NCBI GenBank assembly: GCA_028284665.1
Contig: JANQRG010000042.1
Coordinates: forward strand, 1 to 64,000
Source: Croceivirga sp.
GTDB taxonomy: Bacteria; Bacteroidota; Bacteroidia; Flavobacteriales; Flavobacteriaceae
Length of the DNA: 64,000 nt
Direction: 5' to 3'
The translations under genes and the position numbers were made by a program. Below, in pieces: positions 16,465 through 25,343 of the stretch. The notes under the pieces are model-generated. The model was not told where the DNA came from, did not search any database, and saw only the letters and a list, made by a program, of their open reading frames with translations. Each line of letters begins with the position of its first letter. Positions within the stretch are counted from its first letter, which is position 1.

Positions 16465-17810
16465 TACAGTTCCAATTTGGGTTGTTCTACATCATCATCT
16501 TCTTGCGCCCTTTTTAATATGGGCTCAGGTAGCGATTTTTTTGCTTTAGCCCCCATCTTTTTTAGACGTTCTATACTTGTGACAATATTTCCACGGCCTT
16601 CTACCAATTTGTTCATTGCCCCGCGATATTCGTTTTTAGCCTCATCCATTTTCTTCCCTACACGGGTGAGATCGGAAATAAAACCTTCAAATTTGTCGTA
16701 CAGTGCACCAGCTTGGCGGGCGATTTCAATCGCATTGCGCTGCTGCTTTTCGTTACTCCACATCGAATCTATGGTTCGCAAAGTGGCCAATAGAGTGGAA
16801 GGCGTAACGATCACAATATTCTTTTCAAACGCCTGATTATAGAGCGAGTTGTCTTCATTGATAGCAATCGCAAAGGCCGGTTCCACCGGTACAAATAACA
16901 ACACAAAGTCCGGACTTTCCATCTCGTACAGATCCTCATACTTTTTTGCCGATAATTGTTCCACATGTTTTCGCAGCGAAATCATATGGTCCTTTAGGAA
17001 ACGGGGTTTATCGTCATCATCTGCATTTACATAGCGCTCATAGTCTGTCAACGAAACTTTTGAATCTACCACCATTTTTTTTCCGTCGGGAAGATGAATG
17101 ATAACATCCGGCAGTACCCGGGAACCATCTTCCAATTTAAAGCTCTGTTGCACGCTGTATTCCCGGTCTTTTTCCAAGCCGGATTTTTCTAATACCCGTT
17201 CTAACACCAATTCCCCCCAGTTCCCTTGCATTTTGCTATCACCCTTGAGGGCTTTGGTGAGGTTTTCCGCTTCCTGGGTAATTTTTAGGTTTTGATTTTG
17301 TAAATGCTTTAATTGCTCCTTTAAGGCCGAGTGAATGCTGATATTCTCTTTTTGCGTCTCCTCAACTTTTTTCTCGAACAATTGGATTTTCTCCTGTAAA
17401 GGGTTCAAAATCAATTTAATGTTCTTCTGGTTTTGCTCTGTAAATTTTGTGCTCTTCTCATCCAATATCTTATTCGCAAGGTTCTCAAAATCCCTGGTAA
17501 ATTTTTCCTGTAATTTTTCTACTTCTTCCTTCTGTTCGGTGTTCACGCGTTGCAGGTGTTCCAGATCTGCCTGATAGCGGACAATTTGATGTCCCAATTG
17601 TTCCTTTTCGTCCTGCAACAGTCGCTTTTCTTCACTTTCAGCAAGTACTCTTTCATTTGTGGTTGCCAGGGAATGCTTCAGCTGTTGCTCCCTTTCTTCC
17701 CAAACACTTTCCGTGCTTTTGGTCTTTAACTTTTGAATGTACCGCCCTATGACAACACCAATACCCATTGCCACAATTCCGAGAAGAACAAAAATCAATT
17801 CTTGACTCAT
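16464..17810 (-). CDS. rmuC: DNA recombination protein RmuC
   Basis: A 448-residue membrane-anchored protein. Residues 4-22 are a TM helix, about 25-190 a long coiled coil, and about 195-400 the RmuC nuclease-like domain with MQGNWGELVLERVLEKSGL, LPDVIIHLPDGKKMVVDSKVS and PDFVLLFVPVEPAFA. RmuC limits sequence inversions at small inverted repeats in E. coli; the conserved D...DSK core resembles restriction-endonuclease folds. It is upstream of and overlaps the small membrane gene at 16099-16464. Confidence 0.95.
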   Translation of the reverse strand: MSQELIFVLLGIVAMGIGVVIGRYIQKLKTKSTESVWEEREQQLKHSLATTNERVLAESEEKRLLQDEKEQLGHQIVRYQADLEHLQRVNTEQKEEVEKLQEKFTRDFENLANKILDEKSTKFTEQNQKNIKLILNPLQEKIQLFEKKVEETQKENISIHSALKEQLKHLQNQNLKITQEAENLTKALKGDSKMQGNWGELVLERVLEKSGLEKDREYSVQQSFKLEDGSRVLPDVIIHLPDGKKMVVDSKVSLTDYERYVNADDDDKPRFLKDHMISLRKHVEQLSAKKYEDLYEMESPDFVLLFVPVEPAFAIAINEDNSLYNQAFEKNIVIVTPSTLLATLRTIDSMWSNEKQQRNAIEIARQAGALYDKFEGFISDLTRVGKKMDEAKNEYRGAMNKLVEGRGNIVTSIERLKKMGAKAKKSLPEPILKRAQEDDDVEQPKLEL

Positions 17811-17869
17811 ATTGAAAAATCTTCAAGTAAAGATAAAGATTCCCACTTTCGTTCGGATGTCAAAAAAAA

Positions 17870-18640
17870 CTACTTTTTAACTTTAAAAGTACCCGTGGCG
17901 GCATCGAACTGCACCGATTCAGAGGGGAATAGCCTTTCAAAATGCCCTTCGGCGATTAGCGTACCAGGTTCCCCAAAGGGGTTGTTTCTTCCATCCAGGA
18001 GTAACATGCTGTCGCATAACTGGATGGCTAATTCTATTTCGTGGGTGGTAAATAGGATCGTTTTTGTATGCTCGTGCGCCAACTGTTGCAGGCGTTTAAA
18101 GATCTCTACTTTATGGGAAAGATCAAGATGAGTGGTAGGTTCGTCCAAAAGGATAATAGGAGTATCCTGGGCCTGAGCTCTTGCGATGAGTACACGCTGC
18201 AATTGCCCGTCGCTCAATTCAAAACATTTTTTGTCTGCAATTTCATCCAGTGAGAATACCCTTAAACTATCCGAAACCCGCGCAATATCCTTTTGCGTCA
18301 GTGTTCCCCACCAGTTGGTGTGCGGTTGCCTCCCCAAGGCAATAAGCTCTTTTACCGTCAGGTTTTTTGTTGCAATAGGTTGGGTAAGGACTACGGCAAG
18401 CTTTCGTGCCAATTCAATAGGGGTATACTTCGCAAGTGCCTCCCCATTGATCCGAATTTCTCCCGAAAGTTGGGGTTGAAGCGCTGCCAATGTCCGTAGC
18501 AAGGTTGACTTTCCAATGCCATTAACACCAACGATGGCGCAAAGTTTTCCTTCAGGTAAAGTGAAGTTGATCCCATGGGTTACGGTAAGTGTATTGTACC
18601 CAACGGCAAGATTTTGAATATCGAGGCAAGGGTACGGCAT
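17870..18640 (-). CDS. btuD: ABC transporter ATP-binding protein for cobalamin (BtuD-like)
   Basis: A 256-residue cytosolic ATPase of the FecE/BtuD class. The Walker A is GVNGIGKSTLLR near residue 38, Q-loop around VLTQPIATK, signature LSDGQLQRVLIARA near 142, Walker B IILLDEPTTHLDL near 161, and switch His in FTTHEIELA. The signature starts LSDGQ rather than LSGGQ, seen in many family members. It is the last gene of a leftward btuFCD operon; its ATG shares a base with the btuC stop (TGATG). The adjacent B12 riboswitch and btuB indicate cobalamin rather than siderophore as substrate. Confidence 0.87.
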   Translation of the reverse strand: MPYPCLDIQNLAVGYNTLTVTHGINFTLPEGKLCAIVGVNGIGKSTLLRTLAALQPQLSGEIRINGEALAKYTPIELARKLAVVLTQPIATKNLTVKELIALGRQPHTNWWGTLTQKDIARVSDSLRVFSLDEIADKKCFELSDGQLQRVLIARAQAQDTPIILLDEPTTHLDLSHKVEIFKRLQQLAHEHTKTILFTTHEIELAIQLCDSMLLLDGRNNPFGEPGTLIAEGHFERLFPSESVQFDAATGTFKVKK

Positions 18641-19659
18641 CAGAAAAGCATTTTACGTTTTTTAACCAATAACCAGATCACTACCGGAGCACCTACCAGC
18701 GAAGTAATCGCGTTAATAGGCAATACCTGGGCAGTTGTCGGAAGTTGAGCGATCGTATCGCACAATAACATCAAAATAGCGCCATATAGAAATACAGCCG
18801 GGATCAGAATCTTGTGTTCCATGGTAGCAAATACTTGTCGGGTCAAATGGGGAACAGCTAGTCCTACAAAGGCAATTGGACCCGCAAAAGCAGTAATACT
18901 ACCCGCCAAAAGGCCCGTGGCAACAATAATCACAAGTTTCGATCTTTTGAGGGATACCCCCAGGCTTTGGGCATAATGTTCGCCCAACAACAAGGCATTT
19001 AGATTTTTAATGGAAATTACACTTAGTACCCCTCCGACCAGTACGAGGGTGCCTAATATCCTGTTTTGGTACCAGGAAAGACTGCCAACGCTGCCGTAAG
19101 ACCAAAAAATAAAGCGTTGCAACTGTTCGGCAGCAGAAAAATAGGCCAAAACACTTACGATAGCAGCTGTAATGCTACCGAACATTAACCCGATGATCAG
19201 CAAGGTCATGGTATCCCGGACCTGATTTGCCACCATTAGCACGACCAACAGCACAAGGAAGCTACCGATACTTGCGGCTACTACCAGCGAAAGATCACTA
19301 AATAGCAATGCTCCAAGAAGGGTTGACCCCATTAATAACACCGCAGCTCCCAAACTGGCCCCGGAACTGATCCCTAAAACGAACGGACCGGCCAAAGGGT
19401 TACGAAACAGGGTTTGCATTAATAAACCACTTAATGAGAGCCCACCGCCTACTAAAATGGCGGTCATTGCTTTGGGAAAGCGGTATTGTGTGATTATATA
19501 TGCCCAGGAACTGTTTTCCAGGGTCTGACCAAAAAGTGTAGCTAGTGTTGCGCTTAGGGGGATACGGACCGAGCCTAAACTTACATTAAGAATCCAAACG
19601 GCGAGTAGAATTAAAATCAGCAGCAAAAACCGAGATCGATATGAAGTTGATGGATGCAC
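18640..19659 (-). CDS. btuC: FecCD-family ABC permease for cobalamin (BtuC-like)
   Basis: A 339-residue inner-membrane permease with about ten hydrophobic segments. FecCD signatures are clear: GGGLSLSGLLMQTLFRNPLA near residue 70 and GPIAFVGLAVPHLTR near 265, the coupling region facing the ATPase. The start is GTG at 19659, overlapping the btuF stop (TAGTG), which implies tight translational coupling; an ATG start is not available nearby. With BtuF and BtuD it forms the importer moving B12 from periplasm to cytosol. Confidence 0.9.
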   Translation of the reverse strand: MHPSTSYRSRFLLLILILLAVWILNVSLGSVRIPLSATLATLFGQTLENSSWAYIITQYRFPKAMTAILVGGGLSLSGLLMQTLFRNPLAGPFVLGISSGASLGAAVLLMGSTLLGALLFSDLSLVVAASIGSFLVLLVVLMVANQVRDTMTLLIIGLMFGSITAAIVSVLAYFSAAEQLQRFIFWSYGSVGSLSWYQNRILGTLVLVGGVLSVISIKNLNALLLGEHYAQSLGVSLKRSKLVIIVATGLLAGSITAFAGPIAFVGLAVPHLTRQVFATMEHKILIPAVFLYGAILMLLCDTIAQLPTTAQVLPINAITSLVGAPVVIWLLVKKRKMLF

Positions 19660-20819
19660 TATTGCAAAGGTGTGAAAAAATAGGGGCTGTGTTCTGGCAG
19701 GGCTTCCGGATGAAAAATATGCACAAGATCTTTTAACACCAGGTCAGGGCGTTGGGGAGCAAGCTCATAGTACAACAGTCCTCCAGTGGGTCCTTTGGTT
19801 CCCGCAAATGTATAGACCTTTTTGTTGTTGTAGGCTTTAAACTGTTGGTAATGACTATTTGAGGATTCCATTTCCTGGTAGGTGGTGAATCGGGAAGGAC
19901 CGATCCAAAAATCCGCATCCTGTCCTTTTTCCAATACACTTTCCAGGCTTAGCGACAAGCTCCCGGTACCATTACTATCGGCATAAAGGTAATTCGCGTT
20001 TGCATCCCTCATAAATTGTGCGGCCCAGCTGTTACCAGCAGGAAGATACCACACATCTTTGTAGAGCGCCCCACCTAACACCGTAGGAGCCGTTTTAGCC
20101 TTGGCGGCTAAAGACTTCACTCTTTGGTATTCCTGTGCGATGCCCTTAAAAATGCTATCTGCTTCTTTTTCCTTGTTGAGCAGTATCCCGAAAAATTTTA
20201 TCCATTCTGCCTTGCCCAGAGGCGTTTGCTCGGTCCAATCCCCATTATACACCACGGGAATGTTGGCTTTTTGAAATAAGGAGTAAGAATTGTTTTGATC
20301 GTTGATACCAAAACCAATGATCACTTCCGGCTGCATCTCCAGGACCATTTCGGTATTAAGATTTTCATTGGAACCTAACTCTTTGATCTTTCCTTCGGAG
20401 ATTAATTTACGGGCTGGCATTGAGGAGATATATTGTGTATCCGGAAATCCTACCAATGCATCTAACCCACCCAAACTTTCCAAAGCCGGAATATGTGTGG
20501 TTGAGGTAACAATCAAGCTCGTTATTGGCGTTCCTATTACAGCGTCATAGGTGCCGGTCGGAAAGGTGATTTTTGCCAGGTTTTCTTTAGGCGCTACCAG
20601 ATATTTAAAGGATTTTGTAGCGTTTGGCCAAGGTTGGGTGACGTGGAGTATCGTATAGTTTTCTTGCGTTTCCAGGTGAAAACTTTTCCCATGTTGGATT
20701 TGCAGTTCATTGAAAGCCTCAACGGGATTCGGATTTTCTACTTCTTTTGGGCGACGTTCTACACAGGAAGTAAGTAACAGCAAGGCAGCAAATCCGCAAA
20801 GGAGGAAAAACTTTTTCAT
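19659..20819 (-). CDS. btuF: Periplasmic cobalamin-binding lipoprotein (BtuF-like)
   Basis: About 386 residues from the ATG at 20819, chosen because MKKFFLLCGFAALLLLTSC gives a clean lipoprotein signal; an upstream start at 20888 would run into the riboswitch region. The mature protein has two lobes typical of class III binding proteins (IGTPITSLIVTSTTHIPALESLGGLDALVG, then PEVIIGFGIN, and VLGGALYKDVWYLPAGNSWAAQ). Length exceeds E. coli BtuF (266), as in other Bacteroidota proteins of this type. A TACTTTTG (20831-20838 on the minus strand) lies 11 bp upstream as a possible -7 element. It heads btuFCD. Confidence 0.88.
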   Translation of the reverse strand: MKKFFLLCGFAALLLLTSCVERRPKEVENPNPVEAFNELQIQHGKSFHLETQENYTILHVTQPWPNATKSFKYLVAPKENLAKITFPTGTYDAVIGTPITSLIVTSTTHIPALESLGGLDALVGFPDTQYISSMPARKLISEGKIKELGSNENLNTEMVLEMQPEVIIGFGINDQNNSYSLFQKANIPVVYNGDWTEQTPLGKAEWIKFFGILLNKEKEADSIFKGIAQEYQRVKSLAAKAKTAPTVLGGALYKDVWYLPAGNSWAAQFMRDANANYLYADSNGTGSLSLSLESVLEKGQDADFWIGPSRFTTYQEMESSNSHYQQFKAYNNKKVYTFAGTKGPTGGLLYYELAPQRPDLVLKDLVHIFHPEALPEHSPYFFTPLQ

Positions 20820-20830
20820 AATCATGATGC

Positions 20831-20838
20831 CAAAAGTA
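20831..20838 (-). promoter_or_regulatory. Possible -7 element of btuFCD
   Basis: TACTTTTG read on the minus strand matches the Bacteroidota TAnnTTTG consensus. It is 11 nt before the btuF ATG, so the transcript leader would be very short. No properly spaced -33 TTTG is visible, so this is tentative. Confidence 0.4.
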
Positions 20839-20876
20839 GTACATTGAGGTAAATTGATTACTTTCACAACGAATTT

Positions 20877-21177
20877 AGGTTTCTGCAATATCGTAGTTGT
20901 AGAATTAAAAGGGAATCCGGTGATTTGAAATACGATTTTAGAATTTAGAAGTACGAAGTCTTATCCTTGAAAAATCGTAATTCTACAATCGTCATTCGTA
21001 ACTCAAAAACTCCGGAGCTGTTCCCGCAACTGTAAGCTTCGTCCTAACGGATGCTTACTCAAACTGCTAAACCACTGTCTTTTTCAATAGACGGGAAGGT
21101 AATGAGTAAGACGCGAGCCAGGAGACCTGCCTGATTCAATTAAAGATGTACAACCTTCGGGATAGGGGTTTGCAGGT
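20877..21177 (+). promoter_or_regulatory. Cobalamin riboswitch with expression platform, upstream of btuB
   Basis: Conserved boxes in order: aggttt (20877-20882), which can pair with agacct (21123-21128); GGGAATCCGGTG (20911-20922); CCGGAGCTG (21012-21020); CCCGCAACTGTAAGC (21023-21037); GGGAAGGTA (21093-21101); GCCAGGAGACCTGCC (21117-21131). Unusually, about 85 nt separate the GGTG box from CCGGAG, an extended peripheral helix. Downstream, 21152-21157 can pair with 21165-21170 and the loop CGGGATA (21158-21164) can pair four bases with ATCC of the GGGAATCCGG loop, like the L5-L13 kissing contact. gcaggt just before the ATG complements acctgc of the last box. Translational control of btuB is likely. 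Confidence 0.92.
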
Positions 21178-23010
21178 ATGAAGCATAGTCATTTCGTAAT
21201 AGCGCTGGGATTGTTTTCCTTTCTGGAGCTAGCCGCTCAAGAAAGTATCACTACCTATGATTTGAAAGAGGTGGTGGTATCTGATGTCCGTACGCAACGG
21301 TATGCGGATGGTCATAAGGTTACGGTGTTAAAGGACAGCACCATAGAACGGAATGGTATTTTTTTGACCTCTCTCTTAGCATTCAATAGTAACATTTATT
21401 TCAAAGAGAATGGTTTGGGAATGGTCTCTTCTCCCGCCTTTCGCGGAACGAACGCTTCGCATACTGCGGTTATTTGGAACGGGATCAACATTAACTCTCA
21501 ATTGAATGGCCAGGTTGATTTTAATACCGTAAATCCGTTTAACTACAGTTCAGTGGCTATCCGAAGCGGTGGGGGTAGCGTACAATTTGGTACTGGTGCT
21601 ATTGGTGGATCGGTTCATCTTAATAATGATCTGAAATTTGAAAAACATCTTGAGCATCAGGTCTTAACCGGATATGGCAGTTTTGATACCCGTAGCATCA
21701 ATTATAGCAACAGTTTTGGTAGCGGGAAGTGGTCCTCCAGTTTCGGTGTAAACTACAACAGCTCTGATAACGATTACCGCTACCTGGAAACCGATGAACG
21801 TAATACCAACGGGGAATTCGAGCATGTAAACTTGAATTTTAATGCCGGTTATCTCTTAAACAAGAACCAGGCACTGCGGCTGTACCATCAAAGCTTTATC
21901 GGGGATCGTAACCTTTCCGGCAATCTTGTTGCTCCCGGGCGTAGTCGTTATCAGGACAATCATTACCGTACACAATTGGAGTGGGTAAAGTTCGGCAAAA
22001 AGACAACGAGCAAGGTCAAAGTAGCACACTTGCATGACGCCTTCCAATACTTTGAAAATAAGGATGCAGATGATTTCTCTGAAGGTAGGGTCACCACTTT
22101 GTTGGCACGTTATACCATGGATATTGCCCTTTCCAAGGCAGTTCGCGTCAATTCTTTTTTGGAGTACAACAATTTCTCCAGCAGGGGCAGCAGCTTTGGC
22201 ACGCCTCAACGGAACGATTTTGCGATAACTGCCGTCCTAAAACACACGCTGAATAAAAAAACGCGATACAATTTTAGCCTGCGTCAGGATTTTTCATCGG
22301 ACTTCTCAAGCCCTTTTGTCTTTGCCTGGGACGGAAGCCACGATTTTGGAAAAACGTATACCTTGCAATTGAACGCTTCCCGAAATTTTCGCCTGCCCAC
22401 ATTCAATGATCTGTATTGGCAACCCGGAGGCAACCTGGAGTTGCTACCCGAACAGTCCTATCAGCTGGATCTCGGACATCGGCTTGATTTTAACCCACTG
22501 ACTATTCGTTTAAACAGTTATTATATCGCTACTGAAGATATGATCAGATGGTTGCCTAACAATCAGGGCATTTGGTCGCCGGTAAACGTTGACAATGTTC
22601 GGATCTATGGTGCGGAAGTAGAACTGGGCTACAAAAAGACACTAGGAGAGAATCAGGAAATTGATTTTACCACCAACTATGCCTACACCGTTTCGGAAGA
22701 TACTGCAACAGGGGAACAGCTCATTTATGTACCCTTTCACAGGGGGAATGCTGCTTTAGCGTACCGATTTGCCAACTTCGGTGCGTTTTACCAACATCTT
22801 TACAACGGTCCGGTGTCCATCATCGGCGGGGAACTGGAAGGCTATCAAGTGGCGAACGCCGGAATTACCTTTTCCCCAAAACTTGAAGGAAAGTTACAAT
22901 ACCGGCTTGGCGTGATCCTTAACAATGTATTTAACGCCTACTACGAAAACATCGCCTTACGACCGATGCCTAATAGAAACATTCAAACCCAATTAGTATT
23001 AAATTTTTAA
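21178..23010 (+). CDS. btuB: TonB-dependent outer-membrane cobalamin receptor
   Basis: A 610-residue outer-membrane receptor that imports vitamin B12 using TonB energy. Signal peptide residues 1-20; then YDLKEVVVSDVRTQRY, a plug-start/TonB-box-like segment; a plug domain with AFRGTNASHTAVIWNGININ and VAIRSGGGSVQFGTGAIGGS (about 75-150); and a 22-strand barrel ending in a terminal Phe (QTQLVLNF). There is no N-terminal carboxypeptidase-like domain and no SusD partner. Assignment to B12 rests on the cobalamin riboswitch directly upstream and the BtuG-like gene two bases downstream. Confidence 0.92.
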   Translation: MKHSHFVIALGLFSFLELAAQESITTYDLKEVVVSDVRTQRYADGHKVTVLKDSTIERNGIFLTSLLAFNSNIYFKENGLGMVSSPAFRGTNASHTAVIWNGININSQLNGQVDFNTVNPFNYSSVAIRSGGGSVQFGTGAIGGSVHLNNDLKFEKHLEHQVLTGYGSFDTRSINYSNSFGSGKWSSSFGVNYNSSDNDYRYLETDERNTNGEFEHVNLNFNAGYLLNKNQALRLYHQSFIGDRNLSGNLVAPGRSRYQDNHYRTQLEWVKFGKKTTSKVKVAHLHDAFQYFENKDADDFSEGRVTTLLARYTMDIALSKAVRVNSFLEYNNFSSRGSSFGTPQRNDFAITAVLKHTLNKKTRYNFSLRQDFSSDFSSPFVFAWDGSHDFGKTYTLQLNASRNFRLPTFNDLYWQPGGNLELLPEQSYQLDLGHRLDFNPLTIRLNSYYIATEDMIRWLPNNQGIWSPVNVDNVRIYGAEVELGYKKTLGENQEIDFTTNYAYTVSEDTATGEQLIYVPFHRGNAALAYRFANFGAFYQHLYNGPVSIIGGELEGYQVANAGITFSPKLEGKLQYRLGVILNNVFNAYYENIALRPMPNRNIQTQLVLNF

Positions 23011-23011
23011 A

Positions 23012-24412
23012 ATGAGAAACAACCGATTTTTATGGATGATCGTTATGCTGGGAGTATTCTTCACTGCTTGTAACGATGATGATGACCAGCCCACCTTACC
23101 AGGTGTGAGTGTATCAATTACACAAGATACTTTCTCCGAGGGAGATGGTACAATTGCCATTACGTTCACTACTTCAGCATCTTTTTCTACCGATGTCACC
23201 CTTTCCTATGAGGTTTCCGGAAGTGCAACAGCCGGTGAGGATTATGAAGCTTTACCCGGGAGTTTGACCTTAGCTGCCGGTGAAAGCTCCGTAACGCAAA
23301 ACCTTGTACTCACAGATGATGACATGGTGGAGCAAAATGAAGAGATCATCGTTACGATCACAGCAGTAGATGGTGCTACAGATCTAATCGCATCTGACAA
23401 TAGTGTAACCCTAACCATAACGGATAATGATTCTTTCCCTTTTGAAAATGGCATCCTGGTGCTTCATGAAGGGAATTTCTTTGGCGGTAATGCTTCCGTC
23501 TCCTTTGTAGCGGAAGACCTGTCCGTAGCCTCCAATGGTATTTTTAATGAGGTGAATGACGCGCCTTTGGGTGATACGGCACAAAGCATGGGATTTGATG
23601 GAGATTTTGGCTACATCGTGGTGAACAACTCACAAACCGTTGAGGTGGTCAACCGCTATACCTTTGAATCCGTCGGGACGGTTGACGCCGGCCTCCTTAA
23701 CCCCAGGTACATTGCTTTTGCCAACGGTAAGGGCTATGTGACCAACTGGGGAGACGGTGGCAATCCGGATGATGACTATGTTGCCGTGATAGATTTAGAT
23801 AATTATACCGTGGAATCTACTATTACGGTGCCAGAGGGACCTGAGTGGATTGTGACTAATGGCAACACCATTTATGTCGCCCACCAGGGAGGATTTAATC
23901 AGAATAATATCGTTTCGGTCATAGATGCTTCTTCCAATACTACCGGAACTCCAATTACGGTAGCAGACCGACCCAATTCCATGCAATTGGTGAACAATGA
24001 GTTATGGGTACTTTCCGGGGGAAATCCTGCCTTTACCGGAAATGAGACGGCTGGTCAACTAGATAGAATAGACGTGACCACAAATATGGTAACTACTACC
24101 TTCGAATTTACGCAAACCCAGCATCCCAATTATCTTTCAGCAGATGGTAGTAGCCTGTACTACCTACTGGATGGTGAAGTCTTTACAATGGATGTTTCAG
24201 CGACTTCCTTACCGGATACTGCGGAGATTAGCGGCGTTTCCTTTTATGATATGAACGTGGATAATGGAAGACTATATGGCGTAGATGCTAAGGATTTTGC
24301 TAGTGATGGGACCCTGGAAGTATATGATCTCACGGATAACACGTTGATCGAATCGATTGGAGTGTCCATTATTCCGGGAGCGGTGTATTTTAATGGAAGT
24401 TTTGAATTTTAA
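23012..24412 (+). CDS. BtuG-like surface lipoprotein with N-terminal Calx-beta domain and beta-propeller
   Basis: A 466-residue lipoprotein starting 2 bp after btuB. The lipobox is FFTAC with a following NDDDD surface-export-like leader. Residues about 28-145 are a Calx-beta domain (SITQDTFSEGDGTIAITF, SATAGEDYEALPGSLTLAAG, VTLTITDND). Residues about 150-460 form a YncE/DUF5074-type beta-propeller (ENGILVLHEGNFFGG, IAFANGKGYVTNWGD, VADRPNSMQLVNNELWVLSG). In Bacteroides, BtuG is a propeller lipoprotein that captures B12 and hands it to BtuB; the gene order here matches. The Calx-beta module is an addition, perhaps a stalk or Ca2+-binding spacer. Confidence 0.8.
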   Translation: MRNNRFLWMIVMLGVFFTACNDDDDQPTLPGVSVSITQDTFSEGDGTIAITFTTSASFSTDVTLSYEVSGSATAGEDYEALPGSLTLAAGESSVTQNLVLTDDDMVEQNEEIIVTITAVDGATDLIASDNSVTLTITDNDSFPFENGILVLHEGNFFGGNASVSFVAEDLSVASNGIFNEVNDAPLGDTAQSMGFDGDFGYIVVNNSQTVEVVNRYTFESVGTVDAGLLNPRYIAFANGKGYVTNWGDGGNPDDDYVAVIDLDNYTVESTITVPEGPEWIVTNGNTIYVAHQGGFNQNNIVSVIDASSNTTGTPITVADRPNSMQLVNNELWVLSGGNPAFTGNETAGQLDRIDVTTNMVTTTFEFTQTQHPNYLSADGSSLYYLLDGEVFTMDVSATSLPDTAEISGVSFYDMNVDNGRLYGVDAKDFASDGTLEVYDLTDNTLIESIGVSIIPGAVYFNGSFEF

Positions 24413-24461
24413 ATAGCATTACCCAATTAGAAAAGGGGTACAATAGATTCATTTTTAAATA

Positions 24462-24505
24462 AAAGCCTTCTTGAAATTTGCGATTTTTGAGAAGGCTTTA
24501 TTTGT
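24462..24505 (+). terminator. Terminator after the btuB-btuG-like unit
   Basis: A perfect 10-bp stem (24462-24471 with 24490-24499) encloses an 18-nt loop and is followed by a weak T-rich stretch. It separates the riboswitch-led unit from the next gene, whose ATG is 17 bp downstream. Partial read-through would place the later genes under the riboswitch. Confidence 0.6.
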
Positions 24506-24521
24506 TGTAAGGTCCTTTGTT

Positions 24522-25343
24522 ATGCCAAAATACCCAACATCCGTTATGGACTATAGCCCCAAACGAATTGTATGTCTTACTGAAGAGACCACCGAGACCT
24601 TATATCTCTTAGGGGAAGAGGAACGCATTGTGGGTATTTCAGGTTTTACGGTTCGCCCCAAACAAGCCAGAAAAGAAAAACCCAAGGTATCCACCTTTTT
24701 AGACGCCAAAATTGACGAAATCCTTGCGCTACAGCCAGACCTGGTCATTGGGTTTTCTGATATTCAGGCCAACATGGCCAAATCTTTAATTGAAAAGGGA
24801 ATTACCGTATGGGTCAATAACCATAGAAGCGTAGCAGGTATTCTGGCAATGATAGTGCAGTTAGGGGCTTTAGTGGATAAACGACATCAAGCGACGGCCC
24901 TGGTTCGACAAATTGAAACGAATATTCAGGAAGTAAAACAAGCCACTAGCGGATGGGCCAGAAGGCCCAGAGTATATTTTGAAGAGTGGTTTGATCCCTT
25001 GATATTTGGAATTCAATGGGTAAGTGAGATAATTGAGATCTGTGGTGGGACGGACATTTTCAAAGAAGAACAGGCGGCCTTGGCCAAAAAACGGATCATT
25101 GCGGATAATGATGAAGTGATCCGGCGAGATCCGGAGATTATTTTGGCATCCTGGTGTGGGAAGATGTTCAAGAAGAAAAAGATGCTAGAACGCAAGGGTT
25201 GGGATACTATCCAGGCCGTGAAAACCGATAGGATCTATGAAATAAAATCAGAGATTATCCTTCAGCCGGGTCCGGCAGCACTACTGGAGGGTATCCCCCA
25301 GATATATCGAATACTACAAAACTGGAAAGAGAGCTATGGGTGA
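24522..25343 (+). CDS. BtuF-like cobalamin-binding-family protein without signal peptide
   Basis: About 273 residues from ATG 24522, chosen over a TTG at 24471 that lies in the terminator hairpin. It has the class III binding-protein fold: PKRIVCLTEETTETLYLLGE, VGISGFTVRP, IDEILALQPDLVIGFSDIQ, and PRVYFEEWFDPLIFGIQWVSEIIEICGG. No signal peptide or lipobox is present, so the product should stay in the cytosol, unlike BtuF proper. It overlaps the next gene by 8 bp. A cytosolic corrinoid carrier or sensor is plausible but unproven; unconventional export is the alternative. Confidence 0.8.
   Translation: MPKYPTSVMDYSPKRIVCLTEETTETLYLLGEEERIVGISGFTVRPKQARKEKPKVSTFLDAKIDEILALQPDLVIGFSDIQANMAKSLIEKGITVWVNNHRSVAGILAMIVQLGALVDKRHQATALVRQIETNIQEVKQATSGWARRPRVYFEEWFDPLIFGIQWVSEIIEICGGTDIFKEEQAALAKKRIIADNDEVIRRDPEIILASWCGKMFKKKKMLERKGWDTIQAVKTDRIYEIKSEIILQPGPAALLEGIPQIYRILQNWKESYG

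Noticed and set aside
20820-20888. N-terminal extension of BtuF
   Set aside because: It would bury the lipoprotein signal behind 23 residues and overlap the riboswitch 5' strand.
24471-24521. TTG start for the signal-less BtuF-like gene
   Set aside because: It would place the leader inside a perfect terminator hairpin and the added residues do not form a signal peptide; the ATG at 24522 fits the family start.
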